From NCBI GenBank assembly GCA_028455995.1, contig JABELC010000001.1, positions 3,894,501 through 3,958,500 on the forward strand: 64,000 nt of DNA. Direction: 5' to 3'. Position 1 is the stretch's first letter, and each line of letters starts with the position of its first letter. The notes beneath the pieces are model-generated. The model did no database searches, was not told the DNA's origin, and was given only the letters and a program-made list of their open reading frames with translations. The translations under genes and the position numbers were made by a program. This document shows positions 35,432 through 45,239 of the stretch, piece after piece. The DNA comes from Scleromitrula shiraiana. Its lineage: Eukaryota; Ascomycota; Leotiomycetes; Helotiales; Sclerotiniaceae.

Positions 35432-36674
35432 CTATGTCCCCTCTAGCATTTGTGAATGTCTGTTCTTTAAGGACTCTCCGGGCAGTGTATTTGGAAATGC
35501 TCGTTTGAAGTATTGTCCAAACATAACTCTTGCTATTTTGTTTATGGATGTCTTTTCACAGTATGATGATATTCGAAATTATAGCATGTGCAACTGTATA
35601 TTGATTGAATGTGTGTTCGGAATTTGGGCAGCTCGAGCCCTGAAAACGAAATTATCTCGACAGCAAAAGACCGGAACGATGTGTGTGATTTTGGTGATGC
35701 GCATATATATCTCCTGAGAAAAACGCTCTGCCACATGCTCGATCCCTTTTTTGACGTATGCATCGAGCAAGTAAGCGCTAGCTATGCGCATTCTAGGGGC
35801 TTTCACCGATTCAACCTCTCGGGTGTTTTAAATTTGATCCACAAAATGCAAGTAAGACATGACATGGATGCCACGTGTTGCTCTCATGTTTAAAGAACGT
35901 GGATGACTATAGTAATGACATAGCGAAACCGTAGACTAAAAGCCTTGCTATAGAAACGGTAATGCGGTGGGACAATTCCTCAAATAACGGTAGCTTATTA
36001 TCCGAACACGAATATGCAGCAACGGTTTTGATGTAATGATCTGACGGTCGTTATGCAGAGATTTCATCTTCAGTTCACATGGAAAAGTTACACAGCATCT
36101 TTAGCATGGTATTTAAGCATGAGAGTTCAACAAACTGTGGGTAAATACAATTGTTCCGGCCCCAATGCAGGAAGCCATTTTCATTGAAATATGTTGGGAT
36201 GAAACTTAATCATCTTCGATCCTACCTTCCAATGGTAGTTATGGCGTGCAAGCAATATAATGCTGGTATGAAGAGTAGCACGAGGCTGTTTTATGGAGAT
36301 TAGAGTAAAATAGGAAGTCGTCTCGATGTAGGTGCATTATGATTTAAAATCAGCCAAACATGCAGTCAGCCGGAAGAGCGGTCGACAACCCACAAGCTGG
36401 GCAATTTTGTAGTACATCACCAGCGAATGCTACCTACTAATTCCGAGATTGTAATATGGTATCATGCAATGGATATTAGACAGAAACTATTATATAATTT
36501 ATGGACATGAAATGGTTGTGAGTCAAAAAATATTTATATTTGTAACAAGTATTTAAACGAATGTAGAATATTTCCGTATGAGGAAAGTATGAAGAAATGT
36601 ATGAAAACGCAAGAAAAAAGAAAATAAATACATTGCAAACAATAGCAAGAAAATAAAAGCGCGACCTTTACCGT
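35432..36674. other. Spacer, no gene supported
   Basis: 1.2 kb with several overlapping short open frames on both strands around 35.5-35.9 kb, none with recognisable motifs or splice signals. Probably regulatory or neutral sequence. Confidence 0.4.
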
Positions 36675-37166
36675 CTATTGAATCGTATATGGATCGCATT
36701 CAAAAGGGCAAGCACATACATGTGTGTCGCGAGGTTGCCCTACTGTCTCTCCATCCTTACAAGTGCAAGATGAAGGTCCATACACTTGCCCCTTGTATTG
36801 GAACTGGGGAAGCTTAACTCCATCGTCATTTCTGACACTATTAAGGAGAAGCGGTTGTTGGTTCGAAAGCCCCCAAGCGTATAATGGCATATTTGGCTTA
36901 AGAGCGTCTGCGTCATGTAAAGTAGAGCCGATCTTTTTGCAAGTGTTGTCGAATACATCAACCCGTGCGTAGGCTACAAAGTTATTGATATTGCTGAGAT
37001 CGTTATTGACTGCCATCGTATTGGTGTTCCAGATAAGAGTACACATCTTAGGGTCTGGCTTGGGAGTGCATAGTGAAGGGGGTGGCCTTACTGTCACCAA
37101 AGCCGGATGAGCTAGCACTGGTGCGAGAGCTGAAAGGATAACGGGAAGATAATTGATGAGTTGCAT
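36675..37166 (-). CDS. Small secreted cysteine-rich protein
   Basis: Single-exon gene for 163 residues. The N-terminus MQLINYLPVILSALAPVLA is a clear signal peptide with a likely cut after residue 19. The mature part has eight cysteines; the last five cluster near the C-terminus (CTC, CAC and C-x3-C-type spacing), favouring a disulfide-bonded extracellular fold. No known enzyme motif is present. Small, secreted and Cys-rich fits the general definition of candidate effectors or wall-associated proteins in plant-associated fungi, but that role is inference. The gene is isolated, with more than 0.5 kb of spacer on either side. Confidence 0.7.
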   Translation of the reverse strand: MQLINYLPVILSALAPVLAHPALVTVRPPPSLCTPKPDPKMCTLIWNTNTMAVNNDLSNINNFVAYARVDVFDNTCKKIGSTLHDADALKPNMPLYAWGLSNQQPLLLNSVRNDDGVKLPQFQYKGQVYGPSSCTCKDGETVGQPRDTHVCACPFECDPYTIQ

Positions 37167-37752
37167 TGTGATAAACTGTGCGTGCGGTAGTTACTAGTAA
37201 GTAAACAGTATTGATGAATGTGTTGTAGCTTGTGTAGTCTTCGTTATTTTCGGAGTTTTCGAAAAAAATCTAATGTTTTTTAGATTGTTGTTGTGAAGAA
37301 TAGGGATTGTAAGCATGAATCTTATATCAAGTTTGAGTACAAAGACATTGGATTTGACCTATACCAGGTTCTTTATTTTCCACAAAGCATACCATAAATC
37401 TTAACAAACCCATTGCCTCCATATAAAGAGAACACGAAACTCGATCGAGAGGGATAAAGCAAAGTATACCCGCAAATTCAAAGAACATAATAGCGTTTGT
37501 CATAGAAGAAAGGAAATTCTATGAATAGTATGTCTATGAAAAGAAGTCAACAAGGCATCTAAATATAATCAGTCAAAAGACAAAGAAGAACTGTTTATAC
37601 ATGTTTTGGATTGTATGATCCTCATCCTCACCACTAGCGTACGAATGTGCAAATGTCCAAGCAAATTACTTCCAGAATTTTGATGCCCATAGACCAGTAG
37701 CTGATATCGCAAAGCTCGAATATTATGTTAAATTGGGACGTCGAACTGTCCT
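37167..37752. other. Spacer, no feature seen
   Basis: Promoter side of the secreted-protein gene and 3' UTR side of the methyltransferase gene; AT-rich, nothing else seen. Confidence 0.4.
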
Positions 37753-38984
37753 TTATTCATTGTTGACAACTAATCTTCTTAGCCCCATTAGACCTATCCA
37801 CATAGCCTCTTCGGTTCTGATTGTTCGACTTCCTTGACCTGGGCAAACATTTACCCATCTGTCAAATACATCTTGTGCTTCCTTAACGCCCAACTTTTGA
37901 AGTTCCTCATCATTCTTCACGGCTACTTCTAAGCCAGCCACGCCTCCGAAAACAACCAGAAGGTGCTTGAATTGACCAACCTTTTGTTCTGCATTTTCGG
38001 AGTATAAATCTTCGATGTTAACTCCTCGCTCTGATGTACCAATTGTTATATCGTAACCACCATCGTATTTACATTCCGTAAAGACATCGCTTAGAGATTC
38101 GGCCTTCCTAACATTATATCCCCAGTAATAACCTCCTTCTTCCCGTGGTTCATCTGGGCTTACAGCCTCTGCTTTGATCACTTGATATGATTTGTCCCTC
38201 GAAGCCTTTTCTGCATCACTATCGAGTTTCAGCGTGACTCTGTTATTTTCGGGTATTTGTTCTTCCACGGTGACTGGTATTCTTAATCCTGCCTCCACAA
38301 AGGTACCGTGTTCATCTGCACCAGGCATAGTAACACCCTCCCTATATACACCCCATTCATCTGGTTTCAAATGATGTGGCAGATCTAAACTTGGTAGCGT
38401 GCCTGCTGTTCTTAGATTAGAATGTAGCGGAAATAGAATTTTTCGCAAATTTGGAGGGGTTTCGAGGTAACTAAGTAGGTGTGTGAGAAAATGATCGGGG
38501 TCAGAGTTTGCTGTATAATCGTCTTGGTCAGGATCTTGTTGGTGACCGTGCGAATGAGAGCGAAAGTGATTTCGTTTCGGAGGATGAACATTTCCATCGG
38601 AAAATATCACGACTTCATCGACGCAAAAGACTGAGAGGGCGCGGGCAATATGACCGGCCATTGAAGTACGGAGATCATGACCTTGCGCGCTGATATGATT
38701 AGCATACTTTCAATGTGTAAGTAGGATTGACATACTTGGAAATGATACTTCCCGGTAATGCAACACTGACAGTCCATTCTCTACCTTTCGTAGGCTGAAA
38801 AATAGCAGTAGGTTTCGATGTGTCTACTCCGTTTAAAATTTGTGTGTTTGAAATTTGCCCATTGGTAGCAGCCTTGGCCTCAGCTTGGCGTTTACGCTTC
38901 TGATGGGGGTATATGAGTATTCGTAGAATGGCATTCAAAGTGGTTGAACAAACATACCTTCGCATTTGTTTCTCCTCTACCCAT
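37753..38984 (-). CDS. SPOUT-class RNA methyltransferase (C9orf114-like)
   Basis: Three exons, 38984-38958, 38899-38736 and 38689-37753, give 375 residues. The introns are 58 bp (GTATGT...CATCAG) and 46 bp (GTATGT...TATCAG), and the splice restores SVALPGSIISNAQGHDLR. The start MGRGETNAKKRKRQ is basic and may be nuclear or nucleolar. The body matches the eukaryotic/archaeal C9orf114 (SPOUT1) family: TVSVALPGSI, a Rossmann-like ARALSVFCVDEVVIF and the C-terminal knot LLVVFGGVAGLE plus NVCPGQGSRTIRTEEA. These enzymes are SAM-dependent RNA methyltransferases of the alpha/beta-knot type; the target in fungi is not known to me. A long insertion of about 100 residues sits in the middle. It diverges from the thioredoxin gene over 215 bp. 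Confidence 0.85.
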
Positions 38985-39199
38985 TTTTGTGAATAGCTTA
39001 AGATCTTCGAATATCTGCAAAAAATAAATTCGGCACGGTCATAGCTCCCGGCAGAATCATATGTGGACCGTGCGTTAGATAAAGATGGACCAGATCTCCA
39101 TAATCCACTTTTGAGAGAGAGCTTCAGTAAGCAAGGAGCAACATTCAATCAAACAAACCAAAACTTTGAAGCCTCCAAATATTACAAACTATTGTCAAC
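38985..39199. promoter_or_regulatory. Shared divergent promoter, 215 bp
   Basis: Both start codons (SPOUT methyltransferase, minus; thioredoxin, plus) lie at the ends of this interval, so it must hold both promoters and both 5' UTRs. No clear TATA box is visible. Co-regulation is possible but is inference. Confidence 0.5.
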
Positions 39200-39977
39200 A
39201 TGTCTACCGTGCATATAGATTCCTCCATGCAGTTTAGCAAATTGCTAGGCTCTTCAACCATTGTTGTATCAGATTGTAAGTTTGATGCCTCCTCTGCGCG
39301 CATCATCTATTACAATCATTACGAGTTACTAACTGCGATCCCTTCTCCCATTGAAGTTTATGCAGACTGGTGTGGGCCATGCAAAGCTATCGCTCCAACC
39401 TATGAATCTTTAGCGACGAAACACTCGAAGCCAAATCGTGTTACATTCACAAAAATCAACGTCGACAATCAACAGGCTATCGCTCAAAGATACGGTGTCA
39501 GGGCGTAAGCATCTCTTCCCCGACCACTCCATCACCTTACTTATACAATCTTATAGTATGCCAACGTTTTTAATCTTTAAATCCGGGACTGTAATCGAAA
39601 CTATTCAAGGCGCTGATGTCCGGAGGCTTACGACTGCTATCGAGAATGCTGTAAAGTTTGCAGGTGCTGCGAAGCCTGCTTATTCTTCAGCAGGACGAAC
39701 ACTTGGGGGGTCTGCTCCCTCTACTGGCTCGACGATTGCAAGAACCTTCAGCTTCGATAAATTCTTCCGCGATGTGATCTCATTCTTTGGCTTGTACTTT
39801 ATCTCTTTGTTTAGCTTCGATGCATACACCGCAGCGGAAAATTCACCTTTCAACATACACAGGCCAGCAGTTACTGCTACACCCGCCGCGGCAAGAACAA
39901 CTGGCGGGAAACCAAATGCGGCTCCTCCTACTGGCAGAAAACTGGGAACTATTGCAGATATCGTGGACCGGAGTTGA
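39200..39977 (+). CDS. Thioredoxin-domain protein with hydrophobic tail
   Basis: Three exons, 39200-39275, 39357-39504 and 39557-39977, give 214 residues; the introns are 81 and 52 bp. Splicing restores VSDFYADWCGPCKAIAP and GVRAMPTFLIFKSG. The active-site WCGPC lies at residues 30-34 and the cis-Pro in AMPTF at 77. The thioredoxin fold ends near residue 110. A C-terminal extension of about 100 residues follows, with a hydrophobic segment near 147-162 (VISFFGLYFISLF) and a Pro/Ala-rich end. The fold reduces disulfides in partner proteins, drawing electrons from thioredoxin reductase. The extension suggests membrane attachment, which is not typical of the short cytosolic thioredoxins; it may be a tail-anchored or membrane-associated form. 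Confidence 0.85.
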
Positions 39978-40821
39978 TTATGATGGAGATGGTATTATGG
40001 AATTTTTAGGCGCGAGGTGCATGGCGTAGGACTTTCTAGTCGAGTAGTATTTTGGACAAGATTAGCCAGATAATACTGGCTGGATACCTTTTATAGTAAT
40101 TTACTTTGTGTTATTTTTCTACTGTCTCTACCATCATGCCATACACAGGTAGTTATCAAGCCTCGAACATGTACACCATCTTGATTTGATATGATGGCGT
40201 CAGAAACCTTCCAAATACATTAAGCTAAGACTGTTCATATCTACTTTGAAGTCATCTCTACAGAGAGCTATATATTGCGAACAATAGTAGCATTGGAATA
40301 TTTGACTTCATTCATATGAGTGGCGCTTACACATGGCTAGAGTTTCTAGACTACTTGACATGATAAACCCACTTCAAGATCCTCTAGATTAGATAAAAAT
40401 TGCTTACATATCCATTATCGGGATTAGCCGTAAGTCCGTTGATATTCCCGATGTGGCTTCAGAACCAGATGTTGGTCTAATTTGGCGGCGGAAATAGCTA
40501 GGCTAAACCGAGCACACCGAAGCTCGACGTTATGGACATTCCCAAGTATGGAAAGTGGCATAAGCCATAAGTGGACGTTAAGCTAATTAAAACAGGGGTC
40601 AATCTACCCCGCACCACCACTATCTTTCTCAACTAGAAGGAGTTTAGCAGATCTAAATGCCGGTCATCAGTATACTGACGTATTAGCCTACGAGCCTAGA
40701 GCACTTAGGTAATAGAACGCCCAGGAAAAGAATATAAATACATCTGTATCCAATGCTTCCAGTGAGCAAAATTCCGTTTCAATTCCACTACCACAAACCA
40801 AGAGAGTAAATCAAAGACACG
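39978..40821. other. Spacer with promoter of the aldo-keto reductase
   Basis: No gene seen. The right end is the upstream region of the reductase, with the TATA-like element listed separately. Confidence 0.4.
40730..40740 (+). promoter_or_regulatory. TATA-like box upstream of the reductase
   Basis: AATATAAATA about 85 bp before the ATG at 40822, at a fitting distance for a TATA element with a short 5' UTR. Seen in sequence; function inferred. Confidence 0.4.
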
Positions 40822-41889
40822 ATGCCAAACCAAATGAAATATACCAACCTTGGTGACTCTGGTCTTCGAGTCTCCCGTATTTGCGTAGGATGCATGTCCT
40901 TTGGCGATCGCCGGGGACGACTATCATGGTGTGTCGAAGAAGCTGAAGCACTCCCCGTCATCGAAGCATGCTACAATGCGGGTATAAACTTCTTTGACAC
41001 TGCAAACGGGTACAGTCAGGGTGTATCCGAAGAGATCCTCGGAAAAGCTATTCGTCACTACAATCTCCCGAGAGACAACATCGTAATTGCGACGAAATTG
41101 TGGGCCCCAGTGGGTAAAAGAGTCGAGGGGCCCAATGGTAAATGGGAAGATCCCATGGCTATGAGTACGGACGACAGAGACAAGAACGGTTATGTTAATG
41201 CTTATGGGTTGAGTCGAAAACACATTTTCGATAGTGTGGATGCTAGCCTTAAGCGCTTGGGATTGGAATATATCGATTTATTGCAGATCCATCGATTTGA
41301 TTATCGAACACCGGTTAAGGAAACTATGAAGGCGCTTCATGATATTGTGGAGAGTGGCAAAGTAAGATATATTGGCGCTTCAAGTATGTTTGCGCATCAA
41401 TTATTGGAGATGCAGTATACAGCAAGACTGCACGGATGGACCGAATTTGTCAGTATGCAGAATCTCCATAACGCTGTGTATAGGGAGGAGGAAAGAGAGA
41501 TGGTGCCAAGTTTAAAGAAGTTCGGTATGGCAATGATTCCTTGGAGCCCATTGGCTATGGGATACTTAGCAAGACCACACGAGGCCTTCTCCGAAAGTGA
41601 TAGAGGAGAAACAATGGGTGGCAAATTTTTGGGAAACGAGATTCCGGAGGTTGACATCAAAACCAACAAGAAGATTGAAGAGATTGCAAAGAACAGAGGT
41701 GTTAGCATGGCTGTTGTAGCAACAGCTTGGAGTCTCAGCAAGGATTTTGTAACCGCTCCAATCATTGGAATGTCCAAAGTTGAGAGGGTTCAAGAGGCTG
41801 TTGATGCTGTCAATTTTGAGTTAACAAAAGAGGAAGAACAGAGCATTGATGAGTTATATCAGCCAAAGAACAATATAGGCTTTTCTTAG
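40822..41889 (+). CDS. Aldo-keto reductase
   Basis: Single-exon gene for 355 residues with the complete aldo-keto reductase tetrad: D59 and Y64 in NFFDTANGYSQG, K92 in VIATKLW and H157 in LLQIHRFD. NAD(P)H-binding segments follow as YIGASSMFAHQ, SMQNLHNAVYREEERE and IPWSPLAMGYLAR, then IIGMSKVERVQEAV at the cofactor site near the C-terminus. The family is of the fungal yeast-aryl-alcohol dehydrogenase / versiconal-reductase type (AKR9-like), which reduce aldehydes and ketones. The physiological substrate is unknown. Lengths of 340-360 are usual for this group. It stands alone, not in an evident metabolite cluster. Confidence 0.92.
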   Translation: MPNQMKYTNLGDSGLRVSRICVGCMSFGDRRGRLSWCVEEAEALPVIEACYNAGINFFDTANGYSQGVSEEILGKAIRHYNLPRDNIVIATKLWAPVGKRVEGPNGKWEDPMAMSTDDRDKNGYVNAYGLSRKHIFDSVDASLKRLGLEYIDLLQIHRFDYRTPVKETMKALHDIVESGKVRYIGASSMFAHQLLEMQYTARLHGWTEFVSMQNLHNAVYREEEREMVPSLKKFGMAMIPWSPLAMGYLARPHEAFSESDRGETMGGKFLGNEIPEVDIKTNKKIEEIAKNRGVSMAVVATAWSLSKDFVTAPIIGMSKVERVQEAVDAVNFELTKEEEQSIDELYQPKNNIGFS

Positions 41890-42386
41890 ATTGGCTGAAG
41901 ATTAATCAGGTTCTGAATATCTGTTCCTTCATGTAGAGCCACATACATTCGTAGTCGAATATCTATGTTTTACACACTTTACAGACATTCTTGAATAGAC
42001 TACTTAAAGAAGTATCTGAGTATAACATCTTGAGCAAATAGAACTTTAGAGATAGGCTACATAGTACCTCTAGTCGATTCTCGATGTAGCTGCGATTTAT
42101 TTTTTAAATAAAACACATTTGATGAACCACGCAATGACCATTTAACGCATGACAATCTATAAACCAACAGGGAATCTCAAATCAATAACAAAGCTCTCCA
42201 TCCACCACGAATAAGCCTTTACCAAAGTTCCTTCCAAGCAAAACCAATATCTTATCTATAATCCTAGATGCCGAGATGAGGAAACATAAACGCCCGAGGA
42301 GGGCGACAAAAAACCAGGGGATCGTGGTGACAAAGCTGGTTCACTTCCAAATCGCTTTCCACTTTCTATTCTTCGAGTTCTTTGAC
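41890..42386. other. Spacer, 3' UTRs
   Basis: Tail-to-tail spacer between the reductase and the coiled-coil gene. Nothing notable. Confidence 0.4.
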
Positions 42387-43190
42387 CTAATTTGTTTGAA
42401 TGACCGCAAGTTTTGAATCCTTGTGATCGTCTCCCAATAAGAACCCCCACATATCAGGTTCTAGTTGTTTTCTCCTCCAGTTGTCCGTCTGCTTTTCCTG
42501 ATCCGCTGACCGACGCTGTTCCTCCGCAGGTCTCTGGCGCAGGTCTTGAATAATGCTTTCCTGCTCCATGAGCCTCTGTTTGATGATGCGCTCGTGTGCC
42601 TCCAACAGTTTTTCTTGCGTAGCTAGTTGAGTTTGCAAATTGCACTTTTCCTTCTCAAGGAGCCTCTGGGAACTTTGGGACTCCTCTAGTGACTGTTGAC
42701 AACTGCTCATGGACTTCGCTAGCTGGGTCACCTTAACTTTTATAATGGTGGATGAATCCACAAGACGCGTTACATCGTTGGCTCGCTCAGTAAAATTGGC
42801 TATTTCATTCTTCAAAGATGCGATTTGAGATTGAAACTGACGACAATTTTCATACCAATGCACGCTACTGCGCAGCAGATTTCTCCATTTATATTGGAAT
42901 TTCTCGGTCCAAATCGGCCGACAGTCAGTACAGAGACTGTGGGTTATGATCCGGATTATCGGTAAAACACCAAAAAACCCTTTACCCATTATATTTTCTG
43001 GCGAGGAGAATGGAAGGTTATCGATATCAGACATTGGGATTCCTTTCGGGAAGCACTCAACCGTGTTTCGATTGTTGCATGATGGGGTCACAACATCATA
43101 TGTACCTCGAATACAGGTGCGAATATTCGTCCGGTCTATCTCCAGTGTCCTGTAGACATCCCATTTCCAAGCTGGGGTTTGAGTATTCAT
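42387..43190 (-). CDS. Hypothetical coiled-coil protein
   Basis: Single-exon gene for 267 residues, not recognised. The first ~100 residues carry scattered cysteines and tryptophans (KWDVYR, CTDCRPIW). Residues ~115-245 are strongly helical with heptad-like patterns and many Glu, Gln, Lys and Arg, so a coiled coil is likely. The C-terminus is short and polar. No signal peptide or membrane helix is seen. Codon use is like that of neighbours, and the frame is long enough in AT-rich DNA to be real, though the spacer around it gives no context. Confidence 0.55.
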   Translation of the reverse strand: MNTQTPAWKWDVYRTLEIDRTNIRTCIRGTYDVVTPSCNNRNTVECFPKGIPMSDIDNLPFSSPENIMGKGFFGVLPIIRIITHSLCTDCRPIWTEKFQYKWRNLLRSSVHWYENCRQFQSQIASLKNEIANFTERANDVTRLVDSSTIIKVKVTQLAKSMSSCQQSLEESQSSQRLLEKEKCNLQTQLATQEKLLEAHERIIKQRLMEQESIIQDLRQRPAEEQRRSADQEKQTDNWRRKQLEPDMWGFLLGDDHKDSKLAVIQTN

Positions 43191-44022
43191 AGTTTAGAAG
43201 CGTTATTAGATGAAAGATATGCAGACAGAATTTCCAAGGCAAGATTTAGATCTTCACATAATATAAGAAGCTTGCACCCTGTTAACTACTGACTATGATA
43301 TCTTGAGCTATAGAATACTTCTCGAACAAATAGATAAGCATCTTTTCGCGGTTTTAATTGTTACACGACATCCAACAGATCAATCTAATGTCCTTGACAA
43401 CGAGACGATGCGAAACGCCGTTGGGTCAAGGTTTGGGCCGACAGCTCTCCCCTGCGATTCCCGGAAAACTAGACGACCAACGAAAAAGGATTTCTAGAGT
43501 AAACATGAATAGATTTTCTTCTACGTAGAGCTAGATATGCTGGAAGTGTATCTAATCTAAGATTTCAGCGTAGCTCGATTATTGTTCAAGTTGGTGTACA
43601 GACCTGCAATTTTGACAACTTCGATTTGGTGCAAGGAGGATGAAACGAGCAACTTCCAACCTCTTCTTCATAATTTTACTGGCTACATTTATTATTTCTC
43701 CGACATATGCTTTATAGACCAGATATCCGGAGTAGCCGATATCGTGGGGAATGAGTGGGAAGAAGATACTCCCAGACCCTATCTACAATACTGCAACTTC
43801 CCAACGTAGCCCATTTCAAGCACACCTGAAACTCAAACCCGGAATATGAGCAGGCGATAAGGGAACAAATAAATCTCAATGAGATTTAGCATGATGAGAC
43901 ATATTAACTAGAGAATCTTGTTTTCTGGGTTCCAACACAAAGTCACGAAATTTGGAATTTTCGGAAAGGAATTGAAACCACAACACCAGGCGCCAATAAT
44001 CCCACGAAAATACCCCCTCATC
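43191..44022. other. Spacer, no gene supported
   Basis: Several short open frames only. The right end near 43990-44022 becomes C-rich as it enters the antisense of the NADAR gene. Confidence 0.4.
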
Positions 44023-44637
44023 CTAGTTTTCCTCCTTCTCACTCTCCCTCTCCTTCTCCCCCTCCCCCCTCCTAATCCTCCCCCTCGCCTCCCCAATCGC
44101 CCTCCCCAACAAATTCGCCCCCCACACGCCCCTCATCTCCCCCAACCTCCCCTCTCTTTCCGCCCTCCTACACTCCTCAACCCCAAACCCGACCCCCCAA
44201 ATCCTATCAAACCTGCTCGCCTCCACCAATTCCCTGTCCCGCGTCTCCTCCAGTTTCTCCCTCAATTCCCTTCCCCCCTTAGAAAATTTCAACACATTCC
44301 CTTTTACTACAATCTCAAAACGTACGCGCTCCCATTCGTCGTTATTGAAACTTTTGACGGAGCGCCCGAGAGCTTTGATTTTCTTGGGTGAGGTGGTTTG
44401 GAGGATGAGGCGGGAGGTGGGGAGGTCGTTGAAGTGGATGGCCTTGTGGTACATCATGTATCTAGATGAGACAGTCAGCCAGTGAAGTTTAATTATCGGA
44501 TAAGAAAATACAAACTGTTCTGCGTTTTTAAATATCTGACCGTTCTCATCTGAGAATTCGCATGGCCACCATTGGGATAGAAATCCATAGCCGGGGTTAT
44601 CTTCATGCCAAAAGAAAATTGGCCCATCGTTACTCAT
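44023..44637 (-). CDS. NADAR (YbiA-like) domain protein
   Basis: Two exons, 44637-44516 and 44461-44023, give 186 residues. The 54-bp intron has donor GTTTGT and acceptor CATCTAG; it contains no stop and is a multiple of three, so the unspliced frame stays open. Splicing turns the sequence into FKNAEQYMMYHKAIHFND, exactly the family pattern, where the unspliced form has an 18-residue insert. Other family segments are GFLSQWWPC near the start, WERVRFEIVVKGNVLKFS and the end LVEASRFDRIWGVGFG. NADAR proteins are linked to NAD/ADP-ribose chemistry; known members act as N-glycosidases on riboflavin intermediates (YbiA) or on ADP-ribosylated bases. The last 40 residues are an Arg/Glu/Gly-rich tail. 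The C-terminal half is GC-rich compared with the surroundings. Confidence 0.85.
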   Translation of the reverse strand: MSNDGPIFFWHEDNPGYGFLSQWWPCEFSDENGQIFKNAEQFVFSYPIIKLHWLTVSSRYMMYHKAIHFNDLPTSRLILQTTSPKKIKALGRSVKSFNNDEWERVRFEIVVKGNVLKFSKGGRELREKLEETRDRELVEASRFDRIWGVGFGVEECRRAEREGRLGEMRGVWGANLLGRAIGEARGRIRRGEGEKERESEKEEN

Positions 44638-45239
44638 TTTTTGATTTCTTCATTTGCTCTCAAGTCACTGATTGTAAATATGAATCGAAATGCAAAATTT
44701 AAGGATGGGATACTGCTTCTGGAAAAGGTGGATGCTATTCATTTATATAAATGAGGTCAGCGGGGTGACTCAAGTGGCGAATGGGACCCCGCATTTTAGG
44801 ACTCAGCCTCTATTTAAGTAACTAATTAGTAGGTGGTAGATGTGACCAGGACAACGACTTCAGATAATAAAATCGAAGTATGTTGAAGTATACCGATCGT
44901 GTTTTAATCATTATGCGGCTACGAACAGAGAAAAGTTGTTTTCGTCTCAATTGGAGCCTACCGAGCATAACGGATTGCTAAAGTTTCACCCTCATAGAGT
45001 CCCAAATAATTCTCAGACAAGTCTCGGGAATAATTCAGTAGTAGTACATATGAGAGATATTAGCAAAAAAATTAATACTAGTTACGCACAACCAGATCTC
45101 AGTTGAGCTGAAATTCCCAAACCATATATAGATACTTGGAACAACGTTCCCCAAATTGACCATGGTACACAAACAAGCAATTATGTTTAGAGAGCAATCT
45201 GCACTACTATCAATCCCTGCCGCTTTCTCTCCCTTCATA
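44638..45239. other. Spacer, no feature seen
   Basis: Upstream region of the NADAR gene and 3' UTR of the carrier gene. Confidence 0.4.

Noticed and set aside
35298..35893. Overlapping frames on both strands
   Set aside because: No motifs, no splice signals, no consistent frame; part of them is antisense of the 2EXR gene.
39787..40029. 80-residue frame overlapping the thioredoxin gene end
   Set aside because: Shadow frame of exon 3.
40822..44637. Secondary-metabolite cluster around the aldo-keto reductase
   Set aside because: Neighbours (coiled-coil protein, NADAR, thioredoxin) do not form a pathway and no synthase gene is present.
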